Below, in pieces: positions 23,841 through 31,985 of a stretch of DNA of 64,000 nucleotides. Both the position numbers and the translations under genes were made by a program. The notes under the pieces were generated by a model. It was not told where the DNA came from. It was given only the letters and a program-made list of their open reading frames with translations, and made no database searches. The stretch is from NCBI RefSeq assembly GCF_000974985.2, contig NZ_LAVA02000049.1, positions 1-64,000 on the forward strand, in the 5' to 3' direction. The first letter of the stretch is position 1; each line of letters opens with the position of its first letter. Origin of the DNA: Streptomyces mangrovisoli. GTDB taxonomy: Bacteria > Actinomycetota > Actinomycetes > Streptomycetales > Streptomycetaceae.

Positions 23841-24462
23841 GGGCGGCCGCGAGCCGTAACGCCAGTCCCGCGAAGACCGTCCCACTGAAGATGTTCAGGC
23901 CCCGCGCCACCCGTCGGCTGCGGCGCAGCAGCGCCGCGAGCCGGCCGGAGAGCAGGCCGACCGTGCCGTCCACCGCCAGCCCCATCACGGTGATCGTCAG
24001 GCCGAGGAGCAGGAACTGCTCGCGCACGTGCCCGAGGCCCGGGTTCACGAACTGGGGCAGGAAGGAGACGTTGAAGAGGATCACCTTGGGGTTCAGCAGA
24101 TTGGTGACGGCGCCCCGCCAGAAGGCGCGCCGCCGCCCGGCCCCTGCCGCCCCGCCCTCCTCGACCGGGGCCTCGGCCCGGTCCCGGAACGCCTTCACCG
24201 CGAGGACCAGCAGGTAGGCCGCGCCCGCCCAGCGCAGCACGTGATAGAGCGTCGGCAGCGTGAGGAACAGCGCCGACAGACCGAGTGCCGCCGCGACCGA
24301 GTGCACGAACATCGCGCAGGCCACCCCGACGGCGGCGGTCAGTCCGGTGCGAGGGCCGCCCCGACCGCCCATCGCCACGATGAACATCATGTCGGGGCCG
24401 GGTGTGACGCAGAGCGCGAACGCGGCGACGAGGAAGGCCGCGTAGAGAGAGGTGTCCACCAT
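23833..24462 (-). CDS. LysE/RhtB-family amino acid exporter
   Basis: 209 residues, six hydrophobic segments. The family signature is clear: FALCVTPGPDMMFIVAMGGRGG after the first helix and NLLNPKVILFNVSFLPQFV in the middle. These proteins export amino acids such as lysine, homoserine or threonine by proton exchange. ATG 24462 (MVDTS) is taken because the family N-terminus starts there. Divergent from the DUF2786 gene, with 91 bp between. Confidence 0.88.
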   Translation of the reverse strand: MVDTSLYAAFLVAAFALCVTPGPDMMFIVAMGGRGGPRTGLTAAVGVACAMFVHSVAAALGLSALFLTLPTLYHVLRWAGAAYLLVLAVKAFRDRAEAPVEEGGAAGAGRRRAFWRGAVTNLLNPKVILFNVSFLPQFVNPGLGHVREQFLLLGLTITVMGLAVDGTVGLLSGRLAALLRRSRRVARGLNIFSGTVFAGLALRLAAAPK

Positions 24463-24553
24463 GACGCCATGCTCGGAGCCCCGCCAAGGGCGGGGGCACA
24501 ATTCCGGGGAGTGAGACGCGCCCCGGCCCGCGCCGCCGTGACACGATCGACGC

Positions 24554-25666
24554 GTGAGCAGTACGACCAGCACGGTGGAGCGCGCCTTCGCGGCAGCCCT
24601 CTACGACGACTCCGACACCGGCCTCGACACGGGCGCCTCACTGCTCGCGGCCGACCCGGGCGCGGACACCGAACTCGCCCGGCGCGGACGCGAGTTCGTC
24701 GCGGCGGCCTGGCGGCGCGGCTGGCAGCCCGCCGACGTCGTACGGCTCGTGCGCCGCGAGCTGGACGCCGTACACGTACGACTTCTCGCGGAGGCGATCC
24801 GCGCGCAGGCGCCCGACGACCGGTCGCGGGGCCGGCGCTGGGCGGCCCAGCTCGCGGAGCTGGACGCCGGGCAGGAGCCGCGCGCCGACCGGTTCTCGTA
24901 CGCCACCGCGGTCCTGGAGCTGTACCGGCTGCTGCTGCGGCTGCCCGCGCTGGAGCCGCTGGAGGAGCCGGTGGCCTCGCGCGCGCCGGAGTCCCGGATG
25001 CTCACCCGGATTCGCGCGCTGCTCGCCAAGGCCGAGGCGACCGGTTTTCCGGAGGAGGCGGAGGCGCTCACCGCCAAGGCGCAGGAGCTGATGGCACGGC
25101 ACAGCGTCGACGACGCGCTGCTCGCCGCCGGGGCACCGGCCGGGGACGCGCCCGGCGCCTGCCGCATCGGGGTCGAGCCGCCGTACGAGCAGGCCAAGGC
25201 GGTGCTGCTGAACGCGGTCGCCGACGCCAACCACTGCCGGGCGGTGTGGAACGAGCCCTTCGGCTTCGCCACCGTCGTCGGCTTCGAGGCCGACCTGGAG
25301 GTGGTCGAGCTGCTCCACGCCTCGCTCCTCGTGCAGTCCGAGCACGCGATGACCACGGCGGAGGCCGCGCAGCGCGCGGGCGGACGCAAGCGTACGAAGA
25401 CCTTCCGGCAGTCCTTCCTCGCCGCCTACGCCCACCGGGTCGGCGACCGCCTGGCCGTCGCCGCGCGGACCCAGGTGCCCGGCGATCTGCTGCCCGTCCT
25501 GGCCACCCGCGAGGTGGCCGTCACGGACCGGCTGGACCGGATGTTCCCGGAGACGACCACCACACGGCTGCGCGGGGTGACGGACGAGGCGGGCTGGACG
25601 GAGGGGGCCCGGGCGGCCGACCGGGCTCAGGTGAGGTCCCGGCGCCGCCTGGACCAGGGGAGCTGA
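24554..25666 (+). CDS. DUF2786-domain protein
   Basis: 370 residues from a GTG. The DUF2786 signature is MLTRIRALLAKAEATGFPEEAEALTAKAQELMARHSVDDALL at about residues 147-190, preceded by a helical region and followed by a conserved alpha/beta part ending RQSFLAAYAHRVGDRL. The domain is found in bacterial and phage proteins of unknown function. No membrane segment or known catalytic motif is seen. Its last codons and stop are duplicated downstream. Confidence 0.8.
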   Translation: MSSTTSTVERAFAAALYDDSDTGLDTGASLLAADPGADTELARRGREFVAAAWRRGWQPADVVRLVRRELDAVHVRLLAEAIRAQAPDDRSRGRRWAAQLAELDAGQEPRADRFSYATAVLELYRLLLRLPALEPLEEPVASRAPESRMLTRIRALLAKAEATGFPEEAEALTAKAQELMARHSVDDALLAAGAPAGDAPGACRIGVEPPYEQAKAVLLNAVADANHCRAVWNEPFGFATVVGFEADLEVVELLHASLLVQSEHAMTTAEAAQRAGGRKRTKTFRQSFLAAYAHRVGDRLAVAARTQVPGDLLPVLATREVAVTDRLDRMFPETTTTRLRGVTDEAGWTEGARAADRAQVRSRRRLDQGS

Positions 25667-25712
25667 CGCGCCTGGACCGGGGGAGCAGGCGCACCTGGGC
25701 CAGGGCGGCTGA
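25646..25712 (+). repeat. 23-bp degenerate tandem repeat over the DUF2786 stop
   Basis: Three units of about 23 bp (CGCCTGGACCAGGGGAGCTGA and variants) start at about 25646, 25669 and 25692. The gene's TGA (25664-25666) ends unit 1; unit 3 again ends in GGCTGA. Confidence 0.7.
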
Positions 25713-25798
25713 CGGACCCGTCGTCACTGCCGCCGTGCCCCCCGGCGGCCGCCGCGCTCCGGCCTCGGCTCCCGCCGGTCTCCGGCCGATCTCCCGCG

Positions 25799-26311
25799 TC
25801 AGTCGCCCGCCTGGGTGAAGGCGCTGACCGAGGCGTTCGGGGTGGTCGCGCCGCCCTTGCCGGCGACGGGGCCGTACGTCCACGGGTAGGTGCGGGTGTC
25901 CGTGCTGCCGGGCAGCCCGATCTTCATGCTCTTGGCCTGGAGCGCGGCGCTGTCGCCGTCCTTGCCGCGCACGTACGAGATGGTGAAGGTGGCCGACTCG
26001 CCCTTGGCCAGCGTGAGCTTCTGCGCCTTGGCGCCCTGCTGCGAGGACATCTTGGCGGACGTGCCGCCGGCGATCAGGGTGACGGAGGGGAAGCCGTCCA
26101 GGGTGCACTTGGCGCTCTGGTTGGTGAGCGAGACCGTCACCTCGCCGGTGTCCCCGGCGGCCGGCGCGGCACTCGCGGGCCCGACCTGGAGGCCGACCGT
26201 GTCGAGTTCGCACCCGGAACCGTGGCTCTTGCTCCCGCCGCCGCCACTGTCGCAGCCGGTGAGAACGAGGGCCGCGGCGAGCGCGGCGACGGTGAGCGGA
26301 ATGGCGCGCAT
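25799..26311 (-). CDS. secreted lipoprotein, DUF4232-like
   Basis: 170 residues. Type II signal peptide (RAIPLTVAALAAALVLTGC, lipobox LTGC at residues 17-20) followed by a Gly/Ser linker. The mature part has the DUF4232 pattern of a cell-surface beta-sandwich: CELDTVGL near the start, VTVSLTNQSAKCTLDGFPSVTL in the middle, and ATFTISYVRGKDGD. Two further cysteines (CELD and KCTL) may form a disulphide. Function unknown. Confidence 0.8.
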   Translation of the reverse strand: MRAIPLTVAALAAALVLTGCDSGGGGSKSHGSGCELDTVGLQVGPASAAPAAGDTGEVTVSLTNQSAKCTLDGFPSVTLIAGGTSAKMSSQQGAKAQKLTLAKGESATFTISYVRGKDGDSAALQAKSMKIGLPGSTDTRTYPWTYGPVAGKGGATTPNASVSAFTQAGD

Positions 26312-26436
26312 GAATGTGTCCCTGCTGACGTCGTGGCGTGTCCGACCATCATCACGCCGGCGCGGGACGCCCCTTCGCGCGCCCCACCCCTCGCCGCGCG
26401 CGCCGGGAACGAGACGCTGTTCCGGCGCCGCCCCGG

Positions 26437-26952
26437 TCAGGACCCGGTGGTGGCCGTCGCCAGGCCGGCCGGCAGCTTGCCGCCCTGCGCCTTGGTGTAC
26501 GTCTCCTTGCCGATCTTGCCGCCCGACCAGGTCACCGTCATCGAGGACTTGCCCAGCGAGTCGACCATGCCGGTCGTACGGTCCTTCGCCGCGTCCCCGG
26601 AGCACGTGAGGTGGATCATGCGCATCCCCGCCTCCTCGCCCGCGGTGCCGCTGCACACCGTGCCGCCGGTCGCGAAGAGCCCCGCCTTGGTGCCGGTGAC
26701 GACCAGGGCCACCGCCTTGCCGTCGGTGGTCGCGAGCCAGCTGCCCTGGAGGCCGGACGCCTTCGTCGACGACGCCGTACCGCCGGAGCCGTCCGAGCCG
26801 CCGCCGGTGGCCGTGGCGGAGGTCGCGGACGTGCTCGGCGTGGCGGAGGAGCCGTCGTCGGAGCCGCCGCCGCTGCACGCGGTCAGCGCGAACACGCCCG
26901 CCAGGCCCGCGGCCGCGGCCGCGATCCGCACCGTCGTAGTCGCCGAAGTCAC
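26437..26952 (-). CDS. secreted lipoprotein, unknown function
   Basis: 171 residues from a GTG. Signal peptide with lipobox (AGVFALTAC, Cys at about residue 26), a 40-residue Ser/Thr/Gly linker, then a small domain with LQGSWLATTDGKAVALVVTG and VCSGTAGEEAGMRMIHLTCSG, two cysteines that may pair. It is tandem with the DUF4232 lipoprotein gene, same strand, 125 bp apart. No known domain is recognised. Confidence 0.75.
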   Translation of the reverse strand: MTSATTTVRIAAAAAGLAGVFALTACSGGGSDDGSSATPSTSATSATATGGGSDGSGGTASSTKASGLQGSWLATTDGKAVALVVTGTKAGLFATGGTVCSGTAGEEAGMRMIHLTCSGDAAKDRTTGMVDSLGKSSMTVTWSGGKIGKETYTKAQGGKLPAGLATATTGS

Positions 26953-27125
26953 TGGACGCTCCCAAGCAGTAGCCGGCCGGTCCGCGCGGACCGGAAGGAC
27001 ATCGGCAAGTTACCAGGGGTACCCGAGAGCCCCCCAGGCCCCGGCCGCCGGGGGCGCCCGGTGCCCCGCACGCTGCCCGTCCGCTGCCGCACGACGCCGG
27101 GCGGACGCTCCGCCTCCGCCGGACC

Positions 27126-27323
27126 GACGCGGATCCGGACGATTCCGCGGACCGGACACTTATCCGGACCCTGGAACAGGAAGGGCGCGGCACGCGTCTG
27201 TTCCTAGTGCACGAGGGGTTCGATCCGGACGACCCCGCGCAGCCGACGGCACGGCGGATCATGGACGGGGGGTGGCGGACGCATGTCCTGCGGGCTTCGG
27301 GGCAGACGCTGGAACGACTTTGA
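27126..27323 (+). pseudogene. 3' remnant of an SRPBCC/AHSA1-family gene
   Basis: One frame reads RTLIRTLEQEGRGTRLFLV followed by HEGFDPDDPAQPTARRIM and GGWRTHVLRASGQTLERL, then TGA at 27321. This is the C-terminal third of AHSA1-type START-like domains (the G-GTRL-x-L-x-HEGF segment and the final helix). No start codon or N-terminal two thirds can be found upstream, where the frame becomes Arg/Pro-rich noise. I conclude that it is a decayed gene. Confidence 0.6.
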
Positions 27324-27439
27324 CAAGGCACTCGTTCTGCTGTCGGTGCTCCTTGCGCCTCGTACCGCGTTCGACATCACGTGCAGAGCCGCCTTCGGTA
27401 AAGCGGTCGTCAAAGCTGTAACCGGAGGAACACCCCGCG

Positions 27440-27471
27440 TGCACGTGCATCTGCTCGCGCATCTGCACGTG
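27440..27471. promoter_or_regulatory. TGCACGTG repeats before the DUF397 gene
   Basis: TGCACGTGCATCTG (27440-27453) and TGCACGTG (27464-27471) form an imperfect inverted/direct arrangement, just upstream of a possible -10 (TATGAT, 27480-27485). The reverse complement of the 14-mer, CAGATGCACGTGCA, is found exactly at 28507-28520. Confidence 0.55.
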
Positions 27472-27547
27472 AACAGGGTTATGATCCGGGTCAGTTGACC
27501 ATTGCATCTATGGCCTCACCAGCCAGTGCACCACCGGGGAGCGACCT

Positions 27548-27826
27548 GTGGACCACGACGTGTACGACGTGTACGACGTTGCCGACGCGTCCGGCGTGTA
27601 CAACGGCATGGCCGCCGCGCAGTTGCACGGGGTGGCCTGGCAGAAGAGCCGGCACAGCAACTCGCAGGGATCCTGCGTGGAGTTCGCCCGGCTCCCCGGC
27701 GGTGATGTCGCCGTACGCAACTCCCGCTTCCCGGACGGTCCCGCGCTCGTGTACACCCGAGCGGAGATCGAGGCCATGCTGCTGGGCATCAAGGACGGCG
27801 AGTTCGACCACCTGATCGTGGGCTGA
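27548..27826 (+). CDS. DUF397 small regulatory protein
   Basis: 92 residues. The DUF397 core is WQKSRHSNSQGSCVEFARLPGGDVAVRNSRFPDGPALVYTRAEIEAML. In Streptomyces such proteins are usually encoded beside an XRE regulator of the WhiJ type and act with it, probably by binding it. GGGGAG stands 6 bp before the GTG. The N-terminus is a short acidic DVYDVYD repeat (from GTACGACGT direct repeats). The XRE gene at 28717 is the likely partner. Confidence 0.88.
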   Translation: MDHDVYDVYDVADASGVYNGMAAAQLHGVAWQKSRHSNSQGSCVEFARLPGGDVAVRNSRFPDGPALVYTRAEIEAMLLGIKDGEFDHLIVG

Positions 27827-27908
27827 TCCCCGGGACATCCGGGGATGAATCTCGTATTGCGGGCCGTAACGCGCGTAGAATCGCGGCGCCAGAAGGCGCC
27901 GCGATCCG

Positions 27909-28406
27909 TCACGAGGTGGGGGGCAGCCGGAACAGTGCCCAGACCACCTTGCCGTGCAGGGTGCCGGCCAGCGGGTGCCAGCCCCATCCGTCGCTGAAGG
28001 AGTCGACGAGGAACAGGCCGCGGCCCGACTCCGCCGCGAAGTCCTCCGAGTCGCACGCGACCGGGCTGTCGTGGCTGGGGTCCCGCACCGCGCACACCAG
28101 TCGCTCGGTCCAGCGCATCAGGTGCAGCCGCACGGGCGGGGCCTGCTCCGGGTTCCGGGGCGCACCGGCCGGCAGCGCGTGGCGCAGGGCGTTGGTGACG
28201 AGTTCGGAGACCACCAGACAGACATCGTCGAAGCGCTCGCCTATCGACCACTGGTCGAGGGTCTTGCGGGTGAACACCCTTGCCTCGCGCACCGCTTCGA
28301 GGCGGGCGGGCAGGGCGCACGATGCGGCGCTGGACACGGCCGCGGGATCGAGCGGCGGAAGGCCCTGCCGTAACGGCTCGAGCATGGTCGATCCATTCGT
28401 CCCCAT
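27909..28406 (-). CDS. GHKL-type ATP-binding protein (anti-sigma-factor/AbaA-orf-like)
   Basis: 165 residues with a HATPase_c fold: N-box VCLVVSELVTNALRHA and G-box GRGLFLVDSFSDGWGW. It resembles SpoIIAB/RsbW-type serine kinases that are abundant in Streptomyces, often next to DUF397 and XRE genes. Whether it phosphorylates an anti-sigma antagonist is unknown. ATG 28406 is chosen because GGGAG lies 8 bp upstream; GTG 28415 is an alternative. Transcribed toward the DUF397 gene. Confidence 0.85.
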   Translation of the reverse strand: MGTNGSTMLEPLRQGLPPLDPAAVSSAASCALPARLEAVREARVFTRKTLDQWSIGERFDDVCLVVSELVTNALRHALPAGAPRNPEQAPPVRLHLMRWTERLVCAVRDPSHDSPVACDSEDFAAESGRGLFLVDSFSDGWGWHPLAGTLHGKVVWALFRLPPTS

Positions 28407-28427
28407 GCGAGGCACTCCCGGGAATTC

Positions 28428-28520
28428 GCGGTCGTTGCTCAGCGGTCGTTGCGATGCAGCGGTGGCGCGAGACCATGGTTTCGGAAGCGCACATCAGATG
28501 CAAGGGCAGATGCACGTGCA
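28428..28520. promoter_or_regulatory. control region between ATPase and XRE genes
   Basis: Two perfect GCGGTCGTTGC direct repeats (28428-28438 and 28442-28452) lie just before the ATPase start. CAGATGCACGTGCA (28507-28520), with the 10-bp palindrome TGCACGTGCA, is the exact inverted copy of the motif before the DUF397 gene. The 310-bp gap also holds a CGAGC-N7-GCTCG dyad (28647-28663) nearer the XRE start. Confidence 0.5.
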
Positions 28521-28716
28521 GCTGACCGAATTGGACGCTCCCGTACCGCTTGTTGGCCATTTTTTCCGCCAACTTCCCGTGTCCCCCTTGCCCTCTGCTC
28601 GCGTAGTTCTGCACGAAACCTTTGGCTGCTTTCCGTTTCCGTAACCGAGCGAGTACTGCTCGAAGTGTTTTAGTGGCAGACTGCGGCCCCTGAAGACGTT
28701 GGGGAGGCTGGCGAAC

Positions 28717-29577
28717 GTGAGCGCGGGAGAGCCCGGATCGGTGGTGCGGCGGATGCTGCTCGGCTCGCAACTCAGGAGACTGCGAGAGGCACGGGGGATC
28801 ACGCGAGAGGCGGCGGGCTACTCGATCCGCGCCTCCGAGTCGAAGATCAGCCGGATGGAGCTGGGCCGGGTGAGCTTCAAGACGCGGGACGTGGAAGACC
28901 TCCTGACGCTCTACGGCATCACGGACGAGATGGAACGCACCTCCCTCCTCTCCCTCGCGCGCGAGGCCAATGTCGCCGGCTGGTGGCACAGCTACTCCGA
29001 CGTCCTGCCCACCTGGTTCCCCACCTACGTGGGCCTCGAAGGCGCCGCGTCCCTCATCCGCGCCTACGAGGTCCAGTTCGTCCACGGACTGCTCCAGACC
29101 GAGGCCTACGCCCGCGCCGTCGTCCGGCGCGGCATGAAGGGCGCCAGCGAGGCGGACGTCGAGCGGCGCGTGGCGCTGCGCCTGGAGCGCCAGAAGTACC
29201 TCGTCGCCGAGAACGCCCCCGAGTTCCACATCGTCCTGGACGAGGCCGCCCTGCGCCGCCCCTACGGTGACCGAGAGGTCATGCGCGGCCAGCTCCAGCA
29301 CCTCATCGACATCTCCGAACGCTCCAATGTGCGGCTCCAGATCATGCCGTTCAGCTTCGGCGGGCACTCGGGCGAGAGCGGCGCCTTCACCATCCTGAGC
29401 TTCCCCGAGTCCGACCTCTCGGACGTCGTCTATCTGGAGCAGCTCACCAGCGCGCTCTATCTCGACAAGCGCGAGGACGTCGCCCAGTACGAGAAGGCGA
29501 TCAAGGAACTCCAGCAGGACAGCCCCGGCCCCGACGAGAGCCGCGACCTGCTGCGCGGACTGCTCCAGCTGTCCTAG
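28717..29577 (+). CDS. XRE-family regulator with DUF5753 domain (WhiJ-like)
   Basis: 286 residues. Helix-turn-helix at about 14-70 (LGSQLRRLREARGITREAAG, then SESKISRMELGR), followed by the DUF5753 sensory domain (LIRAYEVQFVHGLLQTEAYARAV and FGGHSGESGAFTILSF). Proteins of this type control development and antibiotic production together with DUF397 partners. GTG 28717 is chosen: GGGGAGG lies 9 bp upstream; a TTG at 28699 is in frame but precedes that site. Likely binds the 14-bp motif shared by the two neighbouring promoters. Confidence 0.88.
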   Translation: MSAGEPGSVVRRMLLGSQLRRLREARGITREAAGYSIRASESKISRMELGRVSFKTRDVEDLLTLYGITDEMERTSLLSLAREANVAGWWHSYSDVLPTWFPTYVGLEGAASLIRAYEVQFVHGLLQTEAYARAVVRRGMKGASEADVERRVALRLERQKYLVAENAPEFHIVLDEAALRRPYGDREVMRGQLQHLIDISERSNVRLQIMPFSFGGHSGESGAFTILSFPESDLSDVVYLEQLTSALYLDKREDVAQYEKAIKELQQDSPGPDESRDLLRGLLQLS

Positions 29578-29640
29578 GGCGTGTTGCGAAAGTCCCGCGG
29601 CAGGAGACGGCACCGGTTCCGCCCGCTTCGCGACCCGGAG

Positions 29641-29659
29641 GGAAAACCCTCGGTTTTCC
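29641..29659 (+). terminator. short hairpin after the XRE gene
   Basis: GGAAAACC-CTC-GGTTTTCC, 8-bp stem, 3-nt loop, 62 bp after the XRE stop. It could also be a binding site for control of the downstream aldehyde dehydrogenase gene, but position favours termination. Confidence 0.45.
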
Positions 29660-29803
29660 TGTGGATGTCGCGGGGGTTGGCCGATGAGCACCCTCAACTC
29701 CCCTATGACGCAAGTACGATGACGTGTGATCAGACCGGGAAGTTGATCAGGTGTCTGCTGCGACTGCGCCGACCGCCTCGGCAGCAGGGGATTGAGGGAT
29801 CAC

Positions 29804-31267
29804 ATGTCGTCGTCCTATTTCACCGACCTGGCCCAGCAGTACATCGACGGTGAGTGGCGCCCGGGAACCGGCTCCTGGGACATCATCGACTTCAACCCGT
29901 ACGACGGCGAGAAGCTGGCCTCGATCACGATAGCCACCGTCGACGAGGTCGACGAGGCCTACCAGGCCGCCGCGCGCGCCCAGAAGGAATGGGCCCGCAC
30001 CAACCCCTACGCCCGCCGTGCCGTGTTCGAGAAGGCGTTGCGCGTCATCGAGGACCGCGAGCCCGAGATCACCGAGGCGATCATCGCCGAACTCGGCGGC
30101 ACGCACCTGAAGGCCGCGTTCGAGCTGCACCTCGCCAAGGAGTTCCTGCGCGAGTCGATCCACCTGTCGCTGCGCCCCGAGGGCAAGATCCTGCCGTCGC
30201 CGACCGACGGCAAGGAGAACCGCCTCTACCGCGTGCCGGTGGGCGTCGTCGGCGTGATCAGCCCCTTCAACTTCCCCTTCCTGCTGTCGATCAAGTCCGT
30301 GGCCCCCGCGCTCGCGCTCGGCAACGCCGTGGTCCTCAAGCCGCACCAGAACACGCCCATCACCGGCGGCTCCCTCGTCGCGAAGATCTTCGAGGACGCC
30401 GGTCTGCCGGGCGGTCTGCTGAACGTCGTCATCACGGACATCGCCGAGATCGGTGACGCCTTCATCGAGCACCCCATTCCCAAGGTCATCTCCTTCACCG
30501 GCTCCGACAAGGTCGGCCGCCACGTCGCCACCGTCTGCGCCTCGCAATTCAAGCGCTCGGTGCTCGAACTCGGCGGCAACAGCGCGATCGTGGTGCTCGA
30601 CGACGCCGACATCGACTACGCCGTCGACGCCGCGGTCTTCAGCCGCTACGTCCACCAGGGCCAGGTCTGCATGGCCGCGAACCGCGTCCTCGTCGACCGC
30701 TCCATCGCCGACGAGTTCACCGAGAAGTTCGTCGCCAAGGTCAAGACCCTGAAGACCGGCGACCCGCGCGACCCGCAGACCGTCATCGGCCCGCTGATCA
30801 ACTCCTCGCAGGCGGACTCCGTCTCCGGCACCGTCGAGCAGGCCATCGCCGACGGCGCCACCGCGCTGGTGCACGGCGCCACCACCGACAACCTCGTGGA
30901 GCCGTCGGTCCTCACCGGCGTCCCCGCCGACTCCGCCCTGCTGCGGCAGGAGGTGTTCGGCCCGGTCGCCTTCCTCATCCCCTTCGACGGCGAGGAGGAG
31001 GCGGTCCGCATCGTCAACGACACGCCCTACGGGCTGAGCGGCGCCGTCCACACCGGTGACATCGAGCGGGGCGTGGCCTTCGCCAAGCAGATCGACACCG
31101 GCATGTTCCACGTGAACGACGGCACCGTCCACGACGAGCCCCTCGTACCCTTCGGCGGGGAGAAGAGCTCTGGCGTCGGCCGCCTCAACGGCGAGACCAC
31201 GCAGGACTCCTTCACCACCCTGAAGTGGATCTCGGTGCAGCACGGCCGCAGCGGCTTCCCGTTCTAG
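29804..31267 (+). CDS. NAD(P)-dependent aldehyde dehydrogenase (benzaldehyde/vanillin-dehydrogenase-like)
   Basis: 487 residues, full-length ALDH. Oxyanion Asn156 (SPFNFP), Lys179 (VVLKPHQNTP), general base Glu255 (LELGGNS) and catalytic Cys289 (HQGQVCMAANR) are all present; the sequence around them resembles aromatic aldehyde dehydrogenases that oxidise benzaldehydes or vanillin to acids. GAGGGA lies 5 bp before ATG 29804. It is monocistronic. TGATCA-containing direct repeats lie 50-70 bp upstream and might be regulatory. Confidence 0.9.
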   Translation: MSSSYFTDLAQQYIDGEWRPGTGSWDIIDFNPYDGEKLASITIATVDEVDEAYQAAARAQKEWARTNPYARRAVFEKALRVIEDREPEITEAIIAELGGTHLKAAFELHLAKEFLRESIHLSLRPEGKILPSPTDGKENRLYRVPVGVVGVISPFNFPFLLSIKSVAPALALGNAVVLKPHQNTPITGGSLVAKIFEDAGLPGGLLNVVITDIAEIGDAFIEHPIPKVISFTGSDKVGRHVATVCASQFKRSVLELGGNSAIVVLDDADIDYAVDAAVFSRYVHQGQVCMAANRVLVDRSIADEFTEKFVAKVKTLKTGDPRDPQTVIGPLINSSQADSVSGTVEQAIADGATALVHGATTDNLVEPSVLTGVPADSALLRQEVFGPVAFLIPFDGEEEAVRIVNDTPYGLSGAVHTGDIERGVAFAKQIDTGMFHVNDGTVHDEPLVPFGGEKSSGVGRLNGETTQDSFTTLKWISVQHGRSGFPF

Positions 31268-31329
31268 CCTCCCTCCCCTCCTATGGGTGATGACGTGTCT
31301 TACGGGTGATGGCGAGTCGATCTCCCGCC

Positions 31330-31368
31330 ACGGGCCATTGAGGACAGAATCTGTCCTCAATGGCCCGT
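31330..31368. promoter_or_regulatory. 39-bp perfect palindrome before the DinB-like gene
   Basis: Two 19-bp perfectly complementary arms (31330-31348 and 31350-31368, beginning ACGGGCCATTGAGGACAGA) around a single central A. It lies 62 bp after the aldehyde dehydrogenase stop and 60 bp before the DinB-like start. No T-tract follows. It could be an operator of a dimeric regulator or a rho-independent-like hairpin. Confidence 0.85.
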
Positions 31369-31428
31369 AGCTTCGTCGGTACCGGACGGGGACGAGCCCC
31401 GGCCGGGAACCGACGAAAGGCGGCTGCC

Positions 31429-31977
31429 ATGGTCATGCACGTACCTGCCGAGGCCCCGGGCGACGAGCGCGGTGCCCTTCTGTCCTTCATCGCCGAGCAG
31501 CGCGGCGGCATCCGGCGGGCGGTGCTCGGCCTCACGGACGAGCAGGCCTCGTCCCGGCCCACCGCCGGTGAGCTGTCCCTGGCCGGCCTGGTCAAGCATG
31601 TCGCCGAGGTCGAGCAGAGCTGGCTGGCCCGGGCCCGCCAGGAGCCGCCCGCGGTCCAGCGCGACCAGTCCAACTGGCACGAGACCTTCCAGCTGATCGG
31701 TGACGAGACCCTCCAGTCGCAGCTCGCCCACTGGGAGAAGATCGCCGCCGAGACGGAGGCGTTCATCCGCTCCGTCCCCAGTCTCGACGACACCTTCCCG
31801 CTGCCCGATCAGCCCTGGTTCCCGCCGGAGGGCCGGGTCTCGATGCGCTGGCTCTGTCTGCACCTGATCCGCGAGACGGCCCGGCACGCCGGCCACGCCG
31901 ACATCATCCGCGAGTCGATCGACGGCAAGACCGCCTTCGAACTCGTGGCGCTGGAGCAGGGCACCTCCTGGGGGTGA
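31429..31977 (+). CDS. DinB-family (DUF664) protein
   Basis: 182 residues, four-helix-bundle DinB superfamily. The DUF664 features are LSFIAEQRGGIRRAVLGLTDEQA, LAGLVKHVAEVEQSWLAR (with a metal-ligand-like His) and MRWLCLHLIRETARHAGHADIIRESIDG (two more candidate His ligands). Members are metal-dependent transferases or hydrolases, often thiol (mycothiol) dependent; the exact activity is unknown. AAAGG lies 8 bp before ATG 31429. It ends 8 bp from the convergent glutamate decarboxylase stop. Confidence 0.85.
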   Translation: MVMHVPAEAPGDERGALLSFIAEQRGGIRRAVLGLTDEQASSRPTAGELSLAGLVKHVAEVEQSWLARARQEPPAVQRDQSNWHETFQLIGDETLQSQLAHWEKIAAETEAFIRSVPSLDDTFPLPDQPWFPPEGRVSMRWLCLHLIRETARHAGHADIIRESIDGKTAFELVALEQGTSWG

Positions 31978-31985
31978 GGCCGGGC

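Larger units (their letters stand above)
26953..27547. other. intergenic region with a decayed gene and an operator
   Basis: 595 bp. From 26953 to about 27125 nothing is recognised. A degenerate SRPBCC gene end lies at 27126-27323. The promoter area of the DUF397 gene follows, with TGCACGTG-type repeats (27440-27471), a possible -10 TATGAT at 27480-27485, and GGGGAG before the GTG at 27548. Confidence 0.6.

Noticed and set aside
27508..29697. 729-codon minus-strand open frame over the DUF397-ATPase-XRE locus
   Set aside because: It passes through three supported genes and only its part over the ATPase gene, in another frame, makes sense; composition is low-complexity.
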